64,000 bases of DNA, taken from positions 55,561,449 to 55,625,448 of the forward strand of contig NC_071355.1 of NCBI RefSeq assembly GCF_943734655.1, in the 5' to 3' direction. Below the pieces are notes generated by a model. It did no database searches. It saw only the letters and a program-made list of their open reading frames with translations, and was not told the origin of the DNA. Both the position numbers and the translations under genes were made by a program. The DNA comes from Sabethes cyaneus. Lineage: Eukaryota; Arthropoda; Insecta; Diptera; Culicidae. Shown here piece by piece: positions 22,631 to 33,755 of this stretch (position 1 is the stretch's first letter; every line of letters begins with the position of its first letter).

Positions 22631-22895
22631 AAAAACTTTTTTAAATATTTGTAATGGCCTAATCAAAGAACAAATTATGCAAAAAATAGTCCTTTAAGTA
22701 GAATGGTGTCATGCCACAACTTATACTATGAAAATATTGATGTTACCATGAACAAAAGAGCGCTTAAGAAATATTTATTTTCTAGTTAGTTTAATTTCTG
22801 TTGTCAAATTGCTAGGTTATAATTGTAATTTTATTATTGTAATGTGTTATGTATATATGTGGTCTACTCTGTTTGACGACTAATAAATAAAATAA

Positions 22896-24635
22896 AATAA
22901 AAAAAAAATTTGATCTTAACTGTTACTTGGCTGGAGTTCCAATTTTACTAGAATTTTAAATTGGTATAGTGTAAGTACTTATTATTTACATCACTGTTAC
23001 GAAAACTATCAGCGCTGGATAATATTTATGAAACGCAATATGTACATAAAAGTACTAAATAATCAACCAGTTTAACGTTCAAATATAGTGAGCCAAATTG
23101 AGTAGACTTTTCGGAAGAATTGGTGCTCTGTATAGGTACTATTGTATCATGATATATTACTTTGTTTTGAACGATAAACATAGTTTTGCTAACAAATTCC
23201 GTTGGGAATCTAAAACAAACGTCAAACATAAACGCATTCTTTTGTCGGGGTTAGCCAATGTTTGACACCGAAATTTAATGACGCCATATGGTCATGCGGT
23301 TTGCTTCATGTTGACTCCCACCTGCCATGGGCCTAACACGTGTACGGAACGTTTCGTTTGCTGCGCCGGAGGAATGGCTTTTATTTCACCCGAATAGTGA
23401 GCTTTTCAATTGAGGTTCTTTGGATCCCCCTGTAGTTGTTGGTACAATTAAGGAATCTCCAAAATGTAAGTAAAGATTCTAATTTGGTCGTAGGTATGTG
23501 TAACTGTTAAAAATCATGATACGTCGTGTTGGCTTACTCAAGTTATAAAATTAACAGACTTCAAGGAAATAATCAAACCAAATTATGAAGCACGTAAGGA
23601 AACCAAGCATTCACTCCTAGGTGCATTCGGGTTAGGTTTTTCGCCTGATATGCGGTTTGGTTGAGGAAATGAACACTCACTAGAACACATTATGTGCGCG
23701 AGAGAGCAGACGTGGAAAATGCATTGAGTGGAAATTCAATTATGCATGCATGCATGCATAGATGAATGGGCACACATACTGATGGTGAGGTTTGAGGTTT
23801 GGCAGCACATTTTGCCTCGATTAAGGTATTCCTAAATTTCAGTCATAATGTAATACATTGCAGTAGAACTGAACTGCTAAAGTGTTAGGGATTTTTGGGA
23901 AGCACTAAATTGGGTGCACCCTGCTGGGTCAATAACCGCTTCCGGTCAGCTGACGGGTGGTCAGCTATCAAATATTTTCGGATGGTTACTAGCACACATT
24001 AGTCTAGTGCGGTTTTCCCTTACCGACGGCACCCGGTAAAGGGTGAGTTTTTATTTCAATTATTGGGAACAAAACATGGTCAATTTACGGATGTGTTGAT
24101 CGACTGACGCTGAATAAAATTAGTTCTAAAACTAGTTGTTGGTTCTGTGCGTTTTACATATTATTTGCATGGTAATTTATTACCTGACTGAAAAAAAATG
24201 TTTAAAAAAGTTCACTATAATGGTTAACACATTCAGGTTCATTATCTGCTTACCGCAGCAAACACCATTGAAGTTAACAACGTACCACAGTTGTATTGGA
24301 AAATTCCATGTGAAATCAGTGCTTCGAAACGAAGCCACATCCATCAGGAACACACCAGTTCATGACATCTGACAAGTACGTGTTCACATGTAGTACATGC
24401 ACTTTTATCACACATCAACTCGTCCGCACCAACCCAACTACGTAACCGTCCACCTGAGCCGGAAAATGCGCAACGTTATGTCAAACCAAACCCCGTCTCC
24501 CGGCCAATCACGCCGCACGTCTCAGCACTTCCAACATCCAACCCATTGCTCCGCAACGACAACGTGCAGCTGGCTGTACCGAAACGAGGCCCTACGATAG
24601 AGCCTGAATCTCACGCGTCATCGGTCGCATGTAAG
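22896..24635. other. Largely unique sequence, no gene seen
   Basis: No mobile-element motif recognised. A short (ATGC)n run sits near 23742-23758. E-box type CAGCTG and CACCTG sites occur near 23325 and 23945. It could be host regulatory or intronic sequence. Confidence 0.4.
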
Positions 24636-24664
24636 TATGTGTGTGTGTATGTGTGTGTGGTAGG
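24636..24664. repeat. Short (TG)n run
   Basis: About 28 bases of GTGTGTGTATGTGTGTGTGG. Minor. Confidence 0.7.
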
Positions 24665-27164
24665 GGTTGCGGCAGGCACGTGCTTGGCAGCCCCGGCGCA
24701 TTTTGACGTTCGTGTCATGCCCGCCGGGTTGTTACATCTCGGATGCGGAGATAAATCACGAAACAATTTGAATTAACGACCATCTCTGGAGCTTTCGGGA
24801 GTAAACTTTTTCCCGTGAGTAAGCTTCTGCCTTGGTTGTCTCGCCAAAAAAAAGAAAAGATAATGCAAGTAATCACCGGGAAAGTCACAGCCGTAACCTT
24901 AAATCTCTTTTTTATCGAGTTTAAGGGTATTACTGCGATTAAAAAGAAGATAATTTTCGGTAGTTTATATTCCTTACGTACAATGGATTTGTTGGCGAGA
25001 CTGCTTTGAGTTCGGTGCACCCAAATGTTTTTGCTTTATTCGATTTTAATATTTTGATGAGTTGGTTAACGTAGTTATCAAAAGGTTTTTTTGTCAAAAT
25101 TTGTCTTTTTTGTTCGATTTTCAATATCTAATTTATTTAATTTCATTTTGGTTGAAAAAATGACTCTCAAAATCGATGCTAACCACCGCTTAGAAAAGGT
25201 ACAAATGCTTTCAAAACCTACCTTAATGAATCTAGCTTTTGCTCAGAACAGAACTATTCTACCAGCCAGTGCCTGTACAAATTTATTCAAGCTGATGAAG
25301 AATCATCATTTGACTGAGACTCCGAGCACCAGCCTCAAATTGTGCATCACACGATCGACGTCGTCGTTTCATTTTCTTTCCTAACCCTACTCTTCGAAAT
25401 GCAAAAGTCAAATTCCAAAAAAAAAAAACGAGAAAGAAAAGGGTCTGCTTGCTTTTACGAAACGAATGCACCATTCGAAAACAACTACAAAGCTCTGCCT
25501 CTTCGACCCCGGCTTGTCGTCATCGTCGTCGTCCTCGTCTTAAGCCTATTCATTCGGATCCTCGTCTAGTGCAAGAGCTCTGAAACTTTTGTGCCCGGAA
25601 AAGCTGAGATTCCGTAAAAATGTATCGCATTCTTGTACGAACAGTTGCCTTCCATCTTTCGCCACATTCATCCTGCGGTTTAGTTCCATTCAATTCCAAT
25701 CGGTACTACAGTCATTCATCGGGAAGTATACACTTGAAATTTGGCTCCAGAATACATCGTAGGAGGGCCTAGAATTCATCGTTTGAAGTTTCTACTGGAG
25801 TGGTGATCGGAAAAAAACTCGATGGAAAAGTGATTCGAAAGAGGGTTGATTTTTTAAAATGATTCTGATCTGTTGCAGATTACAGAAAAAAAACTTTATT
25901 GAAGTCATTCTAAAGTGAACCCAAACGGAAAACGATGCTACCGAGCAACACCACATCTCCTGGGTTTCAGTTGGTCGCCTTTCAATTCGACACAAAGGAA
26001 CTGGTGAGCCACAACTGACTGTAGTTTGGACTGCCGGAAAAGTGTCTTTGCAGGGAACCGAACCGAACGGTGTGTGGTATATTTGTGTACGCCTTACTAC
26101 ATATTACTGCCAAGGGAAAAACGATTGTCGTCCTCGGAAGGTCACTAGGAAGAAGATGGGAAGGGGCCGGGTAAATCTGAAGCTTTTCTCACTCGGGAAT
26201 CGGGCACCTTCTGAACCCACAAACACTGGCACAATCGAAAAAAGCAGTCCGTCTACGCCAGTGACACAGATAATAACCAACAGCGTCTGGGTCCTTTTTG
26301 CTTTTCGTTCCTTCTATCGGGCGTCGGCCAACCCCCAACATCATCTTATACATAGTAGAGTGTATAATGCATATCACACCCTGTCCGCATTAGTCCGGCA
26401 GGGTGACAGTAGTGCTATCGGAGTTGACTTAGGGGTGAAAACGTGACAGTCGGAGTTCAAACGTCTGATCCTGCAGGACGGATTATGGCTTGAATTCGGA
26501 TGATTGTTCAACTTGTCGGAGCATGCTCGGTGCCCGGGAAAGCCACCGGCAACAACGGCACGGCAGCAGTTGGCAACTTGGTGCAACCGGAGATAGAGAG
26601 CATTATAAGGAATTAAACCAACCGAAGAATGTTTGCAAGGCAAGATTTTCAGTCCAAGGTGGCAACTTATGGTTACAGATTATCATAACTTCCCTGTTTT
26701 TAATTTTTTCTATTTTTTTCTTAACAGCAATCTGGTTTGATAGATTTTTTTATGATTACAGACACATAAAACATGTTAGTGAGTTTTGCAGAATTACTTT
26801 TCTTTTCTACTTGCATTTACCTGTGTAGTGATTGTTTTAATTATTATTTATTTAAATCTTTATTTCAAGTAAATACACGCAGGCTCTTTGTATTTGTTTA
26901 GATTTCCAATTTCCTAATTCCAAGCTTTTCCTGCTTATTGTTTTATGTGGACGAATTAACGACTTTATTTAAGCCTTAAGAAAAGTATTTCCAGTTGCTA
27001 AAACGTGGATCTTATGGCGACTGATCTATTGCTTAAGATAGTATTGTCCTACAATAGTATGGATCACTCAAACCACCTATGTATCTCTAGTGCAAGACGT
27101 ACCCCTCCCTCCTTCAGTATCCCAACTTGGGAAGGTCAAAGACTTAAATAATAAAACTCTATAT
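24665..27164. other. Unique sequence with short overlapping frames
   Basis: The frame at 26042-26446 (134 codons, no ATG at its head) and others near 25342-25569 and 26490-26828 have no recognisable domain. A purine run lies at 25420-25441 and a short CGTCGT run at 25515-25540. No repeat family recognised. Confidence 0.35.
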
Positions 27165-27485
27165 ATATATATATAAAAGTGAGCGTGAGTACGTTTCTAT
27201 GTTCCACCATAACTCCAGAACGCCGTGACCGATCTCCACCAAACTTGGCACACATATTCCTTGATATAAGGGAATCAGCACTGGGGGGTTGATAAGAGGG
27301 CGAGAGGTCATAACAAAGGGGTGGGGGCATAACAGGGGGAGGGGGGGTTTATAACAAGGGAGCCATAACTTCGAAATGCTTCGACAACTCTTTACCAAAC
27401 TCGCAAACTTGGCACAAATGTTCCTTGACATTACGGAATCAACACTGGAAAATTGACAAAAGGGAGGAATGCTTGACAAGGGGGG
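27165..27485. repeat. Two-unit G-rich tandem repeat
   Basis: After a short (TA)n run, units near 27207 and 27358 share CATAACT(C/T)C(G/C)A, CCAAACT, ACTTGGCACA, TTCCTTGA, GGAATCA(G/A)CACTGG and a closing G run. The period is about 150. Same plan as the array at 14540-14960 (ATTTGGCA plus G runs), so they may be distant relatives. Confidence 0.7.
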
Positions 27486-27889
27486 GGGATAGATCTAAAT
27501 AACTAAAGGGGCGTTTCCTCTGCATTGAAACTGATTGCAGTTGTGCAACTGACTTTGAGAAAAGAGGGGGGTTCCACCGAGGATGAATATATCAGTAATT
27601 CTTGCTGAAGCGGGGCCACTACTGACACGAGGTCTTCAAATATTGGAATTTTTGCACTTAGTTGGTTGAAAATGGTTTAAAAATAAAAATTACACTTTTA
27701 ATACCTCGAAATAGTGGATCCCTCGTTCGCCAAGGGGCCCAAAAATTTAAAAAAAAAATTGAGCAAACATTGAGGTCTATATCTTGTGATATTTCATAAA
27801 TTTGCCATGAAACAACTAACATATGGCCCGGTTCTGTAAATAAGAAGAACAGGGCTTTCAAATGGAGTAAAAATTGTTTTGGTGGCTAT
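27486..27889. other. No gene seen
   Basis: Nothing supported. The last part may be the edge of the 274 bp tandem unit that follows. Confidence 0.4.
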
Positions 27890-28640
27890 CTTGGATTTGG
27901 TCGCTATATTGGATTTTAACAAAAAATCACTGATTTCACCATGAGCCCCCCAACCGATTTTCATTTTAGGACCACCATTGGAAAGCTGAGAAAAATGCTA
28001 CAAGAAACATTTATAAAATTAGGTGTGCAATGGTATTAACTGAACTAAACAACCAGTTATTTGTAGCAAGGTTCACAATTTTCATATAATTATTGTGTTA
28101 TTTCCAAAATTTCCAAACGACATGGTTTCGTAAAGAGGAAAGATAGGGTTTATAAACGAAGCGAAAAAAAATCGGCGCCATGCTGGATTTTATTAAAAAA
28201 TCGCCATTTCGCCATGATCCCCCCAGCCGATTTTAATTTTAAGACCATCATCAGAAAGCTGAGAAATAATGCTTTAAAAACGGTCATCAAATTACATGTG
28301 TAGCAAGGCAAAGCAAGCCTAGCCTAGGTGCTACATTCTGTTATCGAAACTTGACCTTCTGTTTTTATACGACAGACTTCGCAGCTAGCTGTTAGAGTGC
28401 AGGACAATTGCAGGGCCCGTTGTTACGATCCTATTGACTCTAACAGCCTCTCCCAGTCGAGATTCGAACATACGACAACTGGCTTATTAGGCCAGCGTCA
28501 TACCTCGGAGCCAACTGGGAGGCGTTTACATGTGTAGTGGCATTAAATAAACGAAACAATTAATTATCTGTATCAAGGTTTACAACTCTCATATAATGGA
28601 ATATAACTCCAAATAATTTGAAAATTGCAAAGAAAATAAT
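27890..28640. repeat. Tandem duplication, unit about 274 bp
   Basis: CCGATTTT(C/A)ATTTTA(G/A)GACCA occurs at about 27954 and 28228, and the flanks stay collinear: GGATTTTA...AAAAATC before, GAAAGCTGAGAAA and a TTCATATAAT-type block after. The second unit is split by the SINE at 28304-28525; removing the SINE restores collinearity. Confidence 0.75.
28304..28525 (-). mobile_element. tRNA-derived SINE with 12 bp target duplication
   Basis: Flanked by TTACATGTGTAG at 28292-28303 and 28526-28537. Read on the minus strand it starts CGCCTCCCAGTTGGCTCCG with an A-box-like TGGCTCCGAGG, then GTATGTTCGAATCTCGACTG (B box), then the body with GAGTCAATAGGATCGT and GCACTCTAACAGCTAGCTG, ending in short CTAGG/CTTG repeats. 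Length 222 bases. The fragment at 12300-12412 is of the same family. Confidence 0.88.
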
Positions 28641-28820
28641 TAAAAATTGTATAAAAATGACACAAAATGATGCCAGAAATGCCGCAAAAATTTTGGAATA
28701 ATAATACAAAAATACTGTAAAAAATGTCTTTAGACTGATATAGAAATGATACAAAAAGATCGCAAAATGGTAATTTCATGACCAATATGTCACATAAATG
28801 GCACAAAAATAATACATGAC
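28610..28820. repeat. Degenerate ACAAAA/ATGATAC tandem tract
   Basis: AATGACACAAAATGATG, AATACAAAAATA, AATGATACAAAAAG and AATGGCACAAAAAT recur every 12-30 bases. Low-complexity, non-coding. Confidence 0.5.
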
Positions 28821-29185
28821 ATCGAAAGACACAAATGGCTTCCCAAGTAACACGCTTGTTTTAAATAAGAATTATCATCAGATTTAAAACCAATCGAATT
28901 GCTGACCATTCGTTTGCCCATACTTAGTTATGACCTGATTAAAACTGAAACCGCGCAAGAATCGAACTAAAATTTGTGAAATATTTCAAAGTGACGCCTA
29001 TGCGTTGCATGGTTTTCGCACTACCAACAGAAAAGCTTAATCGTGCTGTTGACAAGAATTATTTTTCTGATATGTCCCTGTCCCTGTTTTTTCTGACAAG
29101 CAAAATAATGACAGGCATTTTTCGCAAGATAAAATGGCTAAAGTATATTTCGGTAACACTAGTTAACAAAATAAAACAAAAAGCG

Positions 29186-29680
29186 TGAACTCAGTAAGCT
29201 GAAGGTCATGTAAAATTGGCCGCTGAATCCGAAAATGTGGTCAGAAAATTTTTAAGTGGGATAGTTTTTGAGAATTGCATTCAAATTGAAATTTTGCTTA
29301 AAGAAAGAAAGTACATGCACATAAATACAAATTTCTCCGGCTGCGGTGCACCAATTTTGAATCTCTTTTTCCCATATTAAAGAGGAGAAAATTTGCTATC
29401 GGTTAGTTGAACTTCATTTTTCTGTAAGAATAATAGTACTGTAGCTGTTTGAGAATTTGTTCACAACAAAGCAAAAAAGAACGCATTTTTTTTAAATTAT
29501 TTCAATTTTATTAAAGGGTTTACACCAGATTAACGCATTTTAAACATTTTATTTTATGTGGGTCTTAAAGGTCGATAAAAAACAAAGAAATCATTGGGTT
29601 AATGATAACAATCGATTGAAAATTGTAGAAGTTATGACCATTTTACTAAACCAGTAATATTTGTGCATTTGAATATCATG
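29186..29680 (+). repeat. Left arm of a ~490 bp inverted repeat
   Basis: Starts TGAACTCAGTAAGCTGAAGG and is matched over its whole length, with moderate divergence, by the reverse complement of 32091-32577. Shared blocks include CTGCGGTGCACCAATTT, AGAATAATAGTACTGTAG and TATGTGGGTCTTAAAGG. No protein is encoded. Confidence 0.88.
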
Positions 29681-30058
29681 ATCATGATCATGCTTGAAGA
29701 GTGATTGAATTTAATAGTAAGAATTGTGAAAATTGTAAGAACAGTCAAAAAAAATGAGCAAAAGTGAGTAGAAAAACATGAGTTTAAAAGTGAAATTAAT
29801 CCACAGAAACTCTGTTACGCCTGTGGCAACTATATTTTTTTACAACCCCGGTTAATTTCACTGCTTGCAAACTGCGCTTACATTTGCGTGTCCATTTATA
29901 AAGATCATGACAAGCAATTCGATAAATGTTATGCCAATTAAGATAGTGATTGTTAGTGTTTGGATATAAAGGGACTATTCAAAGTTACTGTTTGGATGTA
30001 AAGAGGCTATTGGTGAGCCCTTTGACCCAGCTGAATGGTGTTTGTTCATAGATAGCAT
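29681..30058. other. No gene seen
   Basis: Contains a short direct duplication (TGTTTGGAT(A/G)TAAAG near 29957 and 29988). Otherwise nothing supported. Confidence 0.4.
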
Positions 30059-30061
30059 TAA

Positions 30062-31139
30062 GGGGGCATCCATAAAGTACGTCACGCTTATAGGGGGGAG
30101 GGGGGGGGGGTAGACCTAGTCGTGACGATTTGTGACGTAGGGGGGAGGGGGGGTATGAAGTTATGTGACGTCACATGAATAAAAAATCGAATGAAAATTT
30201 TATTCGGGAAATTACAATTTAGGCTTCATTTTAATATACTACTATTGAAGGCTTCTATAAAATTAACGTACTGATTAATTTTAAAACAAATAGCTAAACT
30301 TTTTAAAAGAAAACTTTTTTTCAACATATATGTGTGAACAGGACTCATTTATTCTCCTATGTAGTATGTACTCTCCGTTACGACTTTACAGAATATGCAG
30401 TACACCGCTGAAGAGCTGCTTGAGTACCGTCCTGCCTAAAAGATTTTTACAACCGCAAATAGCAGTCGCACAAACTCCTGACGGGCTACGGGGTGCTACC
30501 AGAGCCCCATGGCAATGTTTTCCCTTGATATTCGTGCTAAACTCAATCGATGAACATAAACTCATACCGAAGTTCCACGGCTGCTTTTCAGGTTTTTCGG
30601 TATAATTTATACTGCCCCTCATTCAAAAGCTATCTAAAGGATAGAGTTTATGCCAATTGCGGACTAAGTTTCGCATCTAAGGTAGTGTTGAATGATTGCA
30701 CGATTGAATGAATACACAAAATGACAAAATCCGTCAGAAAAGTTCTTCCAAGGCGTGTTGCTGCAAGACGTCAGCAGGAAGTCCTGATTCTTTCAACTAG
30801 ATAAGACGAATTTGAGTGGATGGATGTAAAGAACGTGGATATGCGCGAAACATTAATCGACGTCACATCAGCGACTTCTGATCATCTTCAAAATCTGTGA
30901 ATCGATGACTTATAAGCTCGAAAATTTTCCTATTTTTATTTGCTGATATTCATTTGATAGCTTTAAATAAAAAGGTTGAAATGAATATCTAATTTTTTTG
31001 TTTTGAAAAGGGGGGGGGGTTGCCGTGACGTGACGTACTTTCTCAGGGGGGTCACCGAATGTGTGACGAAATGTGACAAGGGGGGGAGGGGGGATTGATT
31101 TTGGTCAAAATTTGCGTGACGTACTAAATGGATGTCGCC
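30062..31139. mobile_element. Non-autonomous PIF/Harbinger-like element, 1078 bp
   Basis: Left end GGGGGCATCCATAAAGTACG and right end, on the other strand, GGCGACATCCATTTAGTACG form the terminal repeat. TAA flanks both sides (30059-30061 and 31140-31142), the three-base T-A-rich duplication typical of PIF/Harbinger. GTGACGT motifs and long G runs are repeated just inside both ends. The interior frames (about 30330-30622) overlap on both strands and show no transposase or Myb-like domain, so it must depend on another copy. Confidence 0.75.
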
Positions 31140-31283
31140 TAAGCAGAGTTTGAAGACTGTATAGGACACCGCCTCTAGTTTTTGAATATAAAAACAGAAG
31201 CTGGCGCTAGTGTTCCATCATGCGTCACGTGTGAAAATATGCTTGAAACTGTCAATGTTTCTCTATTGAATACAATAGATGTC

Positions 31284-31296
31284 GTTGCTTGGTAAC
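31284..31296 (+). promoter_or_regulatory. RFX-type X-box
   Basis: GTTGCTTGGTAAC fits the X-box consensus RYYNYY-N(1-3)-RRNRAC bound by RFX factors, which in insects control ciliary genes of sensory neurons. It lies 220 bases upstream of the ATG of the candidate gene at 31516. One site of this degeneracy can occur by chance. Confidence 0.3.
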
Positions 31297-31515
31297 GCAA
31301 ATTGTACATATTGAAAATAACCCAATTTAGCGCAACAAAAAATTTACTCAGTTTGGCAACAACACTCTCTCTTTCATCTCAATTTCTTTTGTGTTTACTG
31401 TTAAAGGCGGTATAACCTTTGACATTTGAACCAACAAATAGTTGGTAAATATTTATTTATTTCTTTATTTATTTATTCATTGATCTGTTTTTGTTTATCG
31501 CGAATTTGAATTGAA

Positions 31516-31870
31516 ATGTCGCAAAAATATTCAGCTCCCGGCTCTCGCACGGTATCAAAATCACCTTCCCGAGCTCACGGAAAAAGGATAGTAAGATGCA
31601 ATGTAGAGGTGTAGAAAAAGTTTGTTTTTTGTTAAGGCTAGGAGAAGTTATGAAAATTAGATAATATTATATTAGGTATTGTTTAGGCAGGTAAACATAG
31701 ATAACCGAGAAATTTTGAGAAAAGCGTCATCTCTTGAAAAGCAACGGTTCATCTGGTATCCTATTACTACATCAGGGATACAAATAATCCTCGATTCCCG
31801 TAATTCATGCTACATGCTAAAAATACTAAACATGAGTGAAATGGCGCTACATATAATAAAATACAGTTAA
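31516..31870 (+). CDS. Candidate two-exon small host gene (84 aa), function unknown
   Basis: Exon 1 (31516-31590) has an ATG in good context (GAAATGTCG) and exactly 25 codons rich in Ser, Arg and Lys (…SPSRAHGKRI), ending at a GTAAGA donor. An AG acceptor at 31689-31690 would give a 100 base intron and a phase 0 exon 2 (31691-31870) reading VNIDNREILRKASSLEKQR and on to a TAA. The product would be a basic, soluble 84 residue protein with no signal peptide or membrane segment. Weak points: the pyrimidine tract is poor, and exon 2 becomes less protein-like after about residue 45, so the true second exon may lie elsewhere. No family recognised. It lies between the arms of the large inverted repeat and just after the PIF-like element. 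Confidence 0.3.
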
Positions 31871-31941
31871 ACATATTTGGAAAATTTGCTCCGCCATTAA
31901 TGTTGATGCGCGTGTGTTTGAAAAATAAGGATAGAAAGACT

Positions 31942-31954
31942 AGAGAGAGAGAGC

Positions 31955-32031
<77 letters not shown>
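31942..32031. repeat. (AG)n microsatellite
   Basis: Ninety bases of AG repeat with C interruptions near 31954 and 31974. The Leu-Ser frame on the other strand is an artefact. Confidence 0.95.
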
Positions 32032-32035
<4 letters not shown>

Positions 32036-32090
32036 ATTTGTGTGGACAAGTAAGAGGGTAGAAGCTTAAAGTAAGGGGGTGTTTGCAAGA

Positions 32091-32577
32091 GCATGCTATT
32101 TAAATGCCCAAATATTACTGTTTTAGTAAAATGATCATAACTTCTACAATTTTCAACCGATGGTTATTATTAACCCCATGATTTCTTTGTTTTTATTGTC
32201 CTTTAAGACCCACATAAAACGAAATTTTTGAAATGCGGTAATCTGGTCTAAAATCTTTGATAAAGTTGAAATTATTCCAAAAAATGCGCTCTTTTTTGTT
32301 TTGTTGTGAACAAATGCTCAAATATCTACAGTACTATTATTCTTACAGAAAAATGAAGTTCAACTAATCGATAGCAAGGTTTCTCCTCTTTAATATGAAA
32401 AAAAGGACTTGAAATTGGTGCACCGCAGCCGGAATAGTTTGTATTTATGTGCATGAACTTTTTTTCTTTAAGCAAAATTTCAACTTTAATGCATATCTCA
32501 AAAACTATCCTACTTTAAAGTTTTCGGATTCAGCGGTCAATTTTACATGAAAAATCACCTTCAGCTTACTGAGTTCA
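32091..32577 (-). repeat. Right arm of the ~490 bp inverted repeat
   Basis: Reverse-complement partner of 29186-29680. Divergence between arms is visible (scattered substitutions and indels), so they are not recently homogenised. Either two independent insertions of one repeat in opposite orientation or the long termini of a 3.4 kb element. Confidence 0.88.
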
Positions 32578-33109
32578 TAAATGCCAGGAAAACTTGCTTT
32601 GCCTGCAGAAATTTTGCAGAATTACATTGGTCATGCCGTCCTACACAAATACATGCGCGTTAGCTTCGTAAATGTTGTTGTGATTTTTAGTTCGTACGAT
32701 GAAAAATTTTGATGGACGGATTTTAAAACGGTACGACGAATTTAAGAAATAAAGTCAGTTGCTTAATTTCAATAATATGCTTTAATAATCGCTTTTCAGT
32801 GATTTCAAAGTTCACGGATCGGAAGGTAAGTATGTTTTAGTCAAATCAGCACAAGAACTTTTGGAGTATTCATTAAATCCATCCAACAAATGATGAACAT
32901 TAGCATGGCTTTACTTACTACAACGGGAATTAGAAATAAACCCTACATAGCATTTGTTGAGACTAACTGCAGGTTAACAAAATTCGATTATTTTTAAATG
33001 AATATTAAATAGCACCTCAAATCTTCAACATCAATGCCATGTAAATAGGCATGTATTTATGGCATGTATGTATTTTGATGATATCAAAAAATTGTTATTT
33101 TAAGTGGCT
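32578..33109. other. No gene seen
   Basis: AT-rich DNA; nothing supported. Confidence 0.5.
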
Positions 33110-33755
33110 TAATATCAAATTGGTAAGGTTTAATAGGTTCAAACGGCGTAAAGAATCTTCGACCTATTGGGACGAGTGGCTTTTGTTGTTTTTTTGTTCA
33201 CAGTAAACAGACGGTGTATTTAACTGTCGTCCCTGCCTGTGAAGCAAGGCGATCGCGAAGAAAATGTATGGGGATATATGACCTTGAAACTTTTCGTTAA
33301 TTTTCACTCATTCGTAATTCAAAAAGAAAGTTGTAGTAGAAATCACATAATTGCTACATCTATTATGAGTCGAACGGCATCTAAACCATGAAATTTCATT
33401 CATAATTGGCAGAGCTATTAGCGTTCAAAATTTTTCATATTTTCGAGACGCTCACATTTTTCGTTTTTTTGGAATGACACCCTATCTCAAACCTTGCCGT
33501 AACACGGCAAGCCATTCGCAGGAAATCGAGAAAAATGTTGCTTGATATTCAACGGCTTGACACAAAGTCGTTGTGACTCTTACCTTCTAGCATTGGACAA
33601 AAGGTAGGAGTGTCACAACGACTTAAGCGTAGTTACTAATAACCCCCCCGTCGCCTTTGCCTCTTTCTCCTTCATTCGAAAAAAATAATTACTTTCTTCT
33701 ACCGTCCCTTCATCAATTGTAAAAGAACTATCGTTTCAAAAAACATTGATTGATG
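33110..33755. repeat. Second copy of the 9.9-10.6 kb composite repeat
   Basis: Shows one unit of the ~95 bp tandem family (ATATCAAATTGGTAAGGTTTAA), then GGAATGACACCCTATCTCAA, then a foldback-family piece. In that piece 33555-33578 and 33604-33628 are inverted copies (AGTCGTTGTGACTC and complement) separated by only about 25 bases, so the centre present in the 45.5 kb copy has been lost. It closes with CATCAATTGTAAAAGAAC and TTTCAAAAAAC. Confidence 0.7.

Larger units (their letters stand above)
20360..22895 (+). pseudogene. Jockey-type LINE, 5'-truncated, interrupted twice
   Basis: From 20460 the frame gives the end of the endonuclease (LLQINPIRNRNNCYLDLLF, then PLWKNEIFHTAI). After the hairpin at 20667-20809 it resumes with the linker (KAHKYYKSDKSDRNLS, SFFSFVKDNQKS, ANEISNLFADFFLDVY). 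A frameshift near 21460 leads into the 21411-22241 frame with SKGAGPDGIPP, YRGVAILSCILKLFE, ALYTDFSKAFDRVD, GVPQGSHLGP and VLIYADDMKLF, the reverse transcriptase core. A second frameshift lies near 22225 and an unrelated repeat is inserted near 22290-22630. The 3' untranslated part ends in AATAAAATAAAATA at about 22880-22895. Confidence 0.88.

Noticed and set aside
26042..26446. 134 codon frame
   Set aside because: No ATG at its head, no domain, no splice or promoter support.
31897..32094. Leu-Ser repeat frame
   Set aside because: Translation of the (AG)n microsatellite.
29186..32577. Polinton/Maverick element with long terminal repeats
   Set aside because: The long inverted arms fit in size, but only 2.4 kb lies between, no integrase, polymerase or capsid frame is present, and no 6 bp duplication was found.
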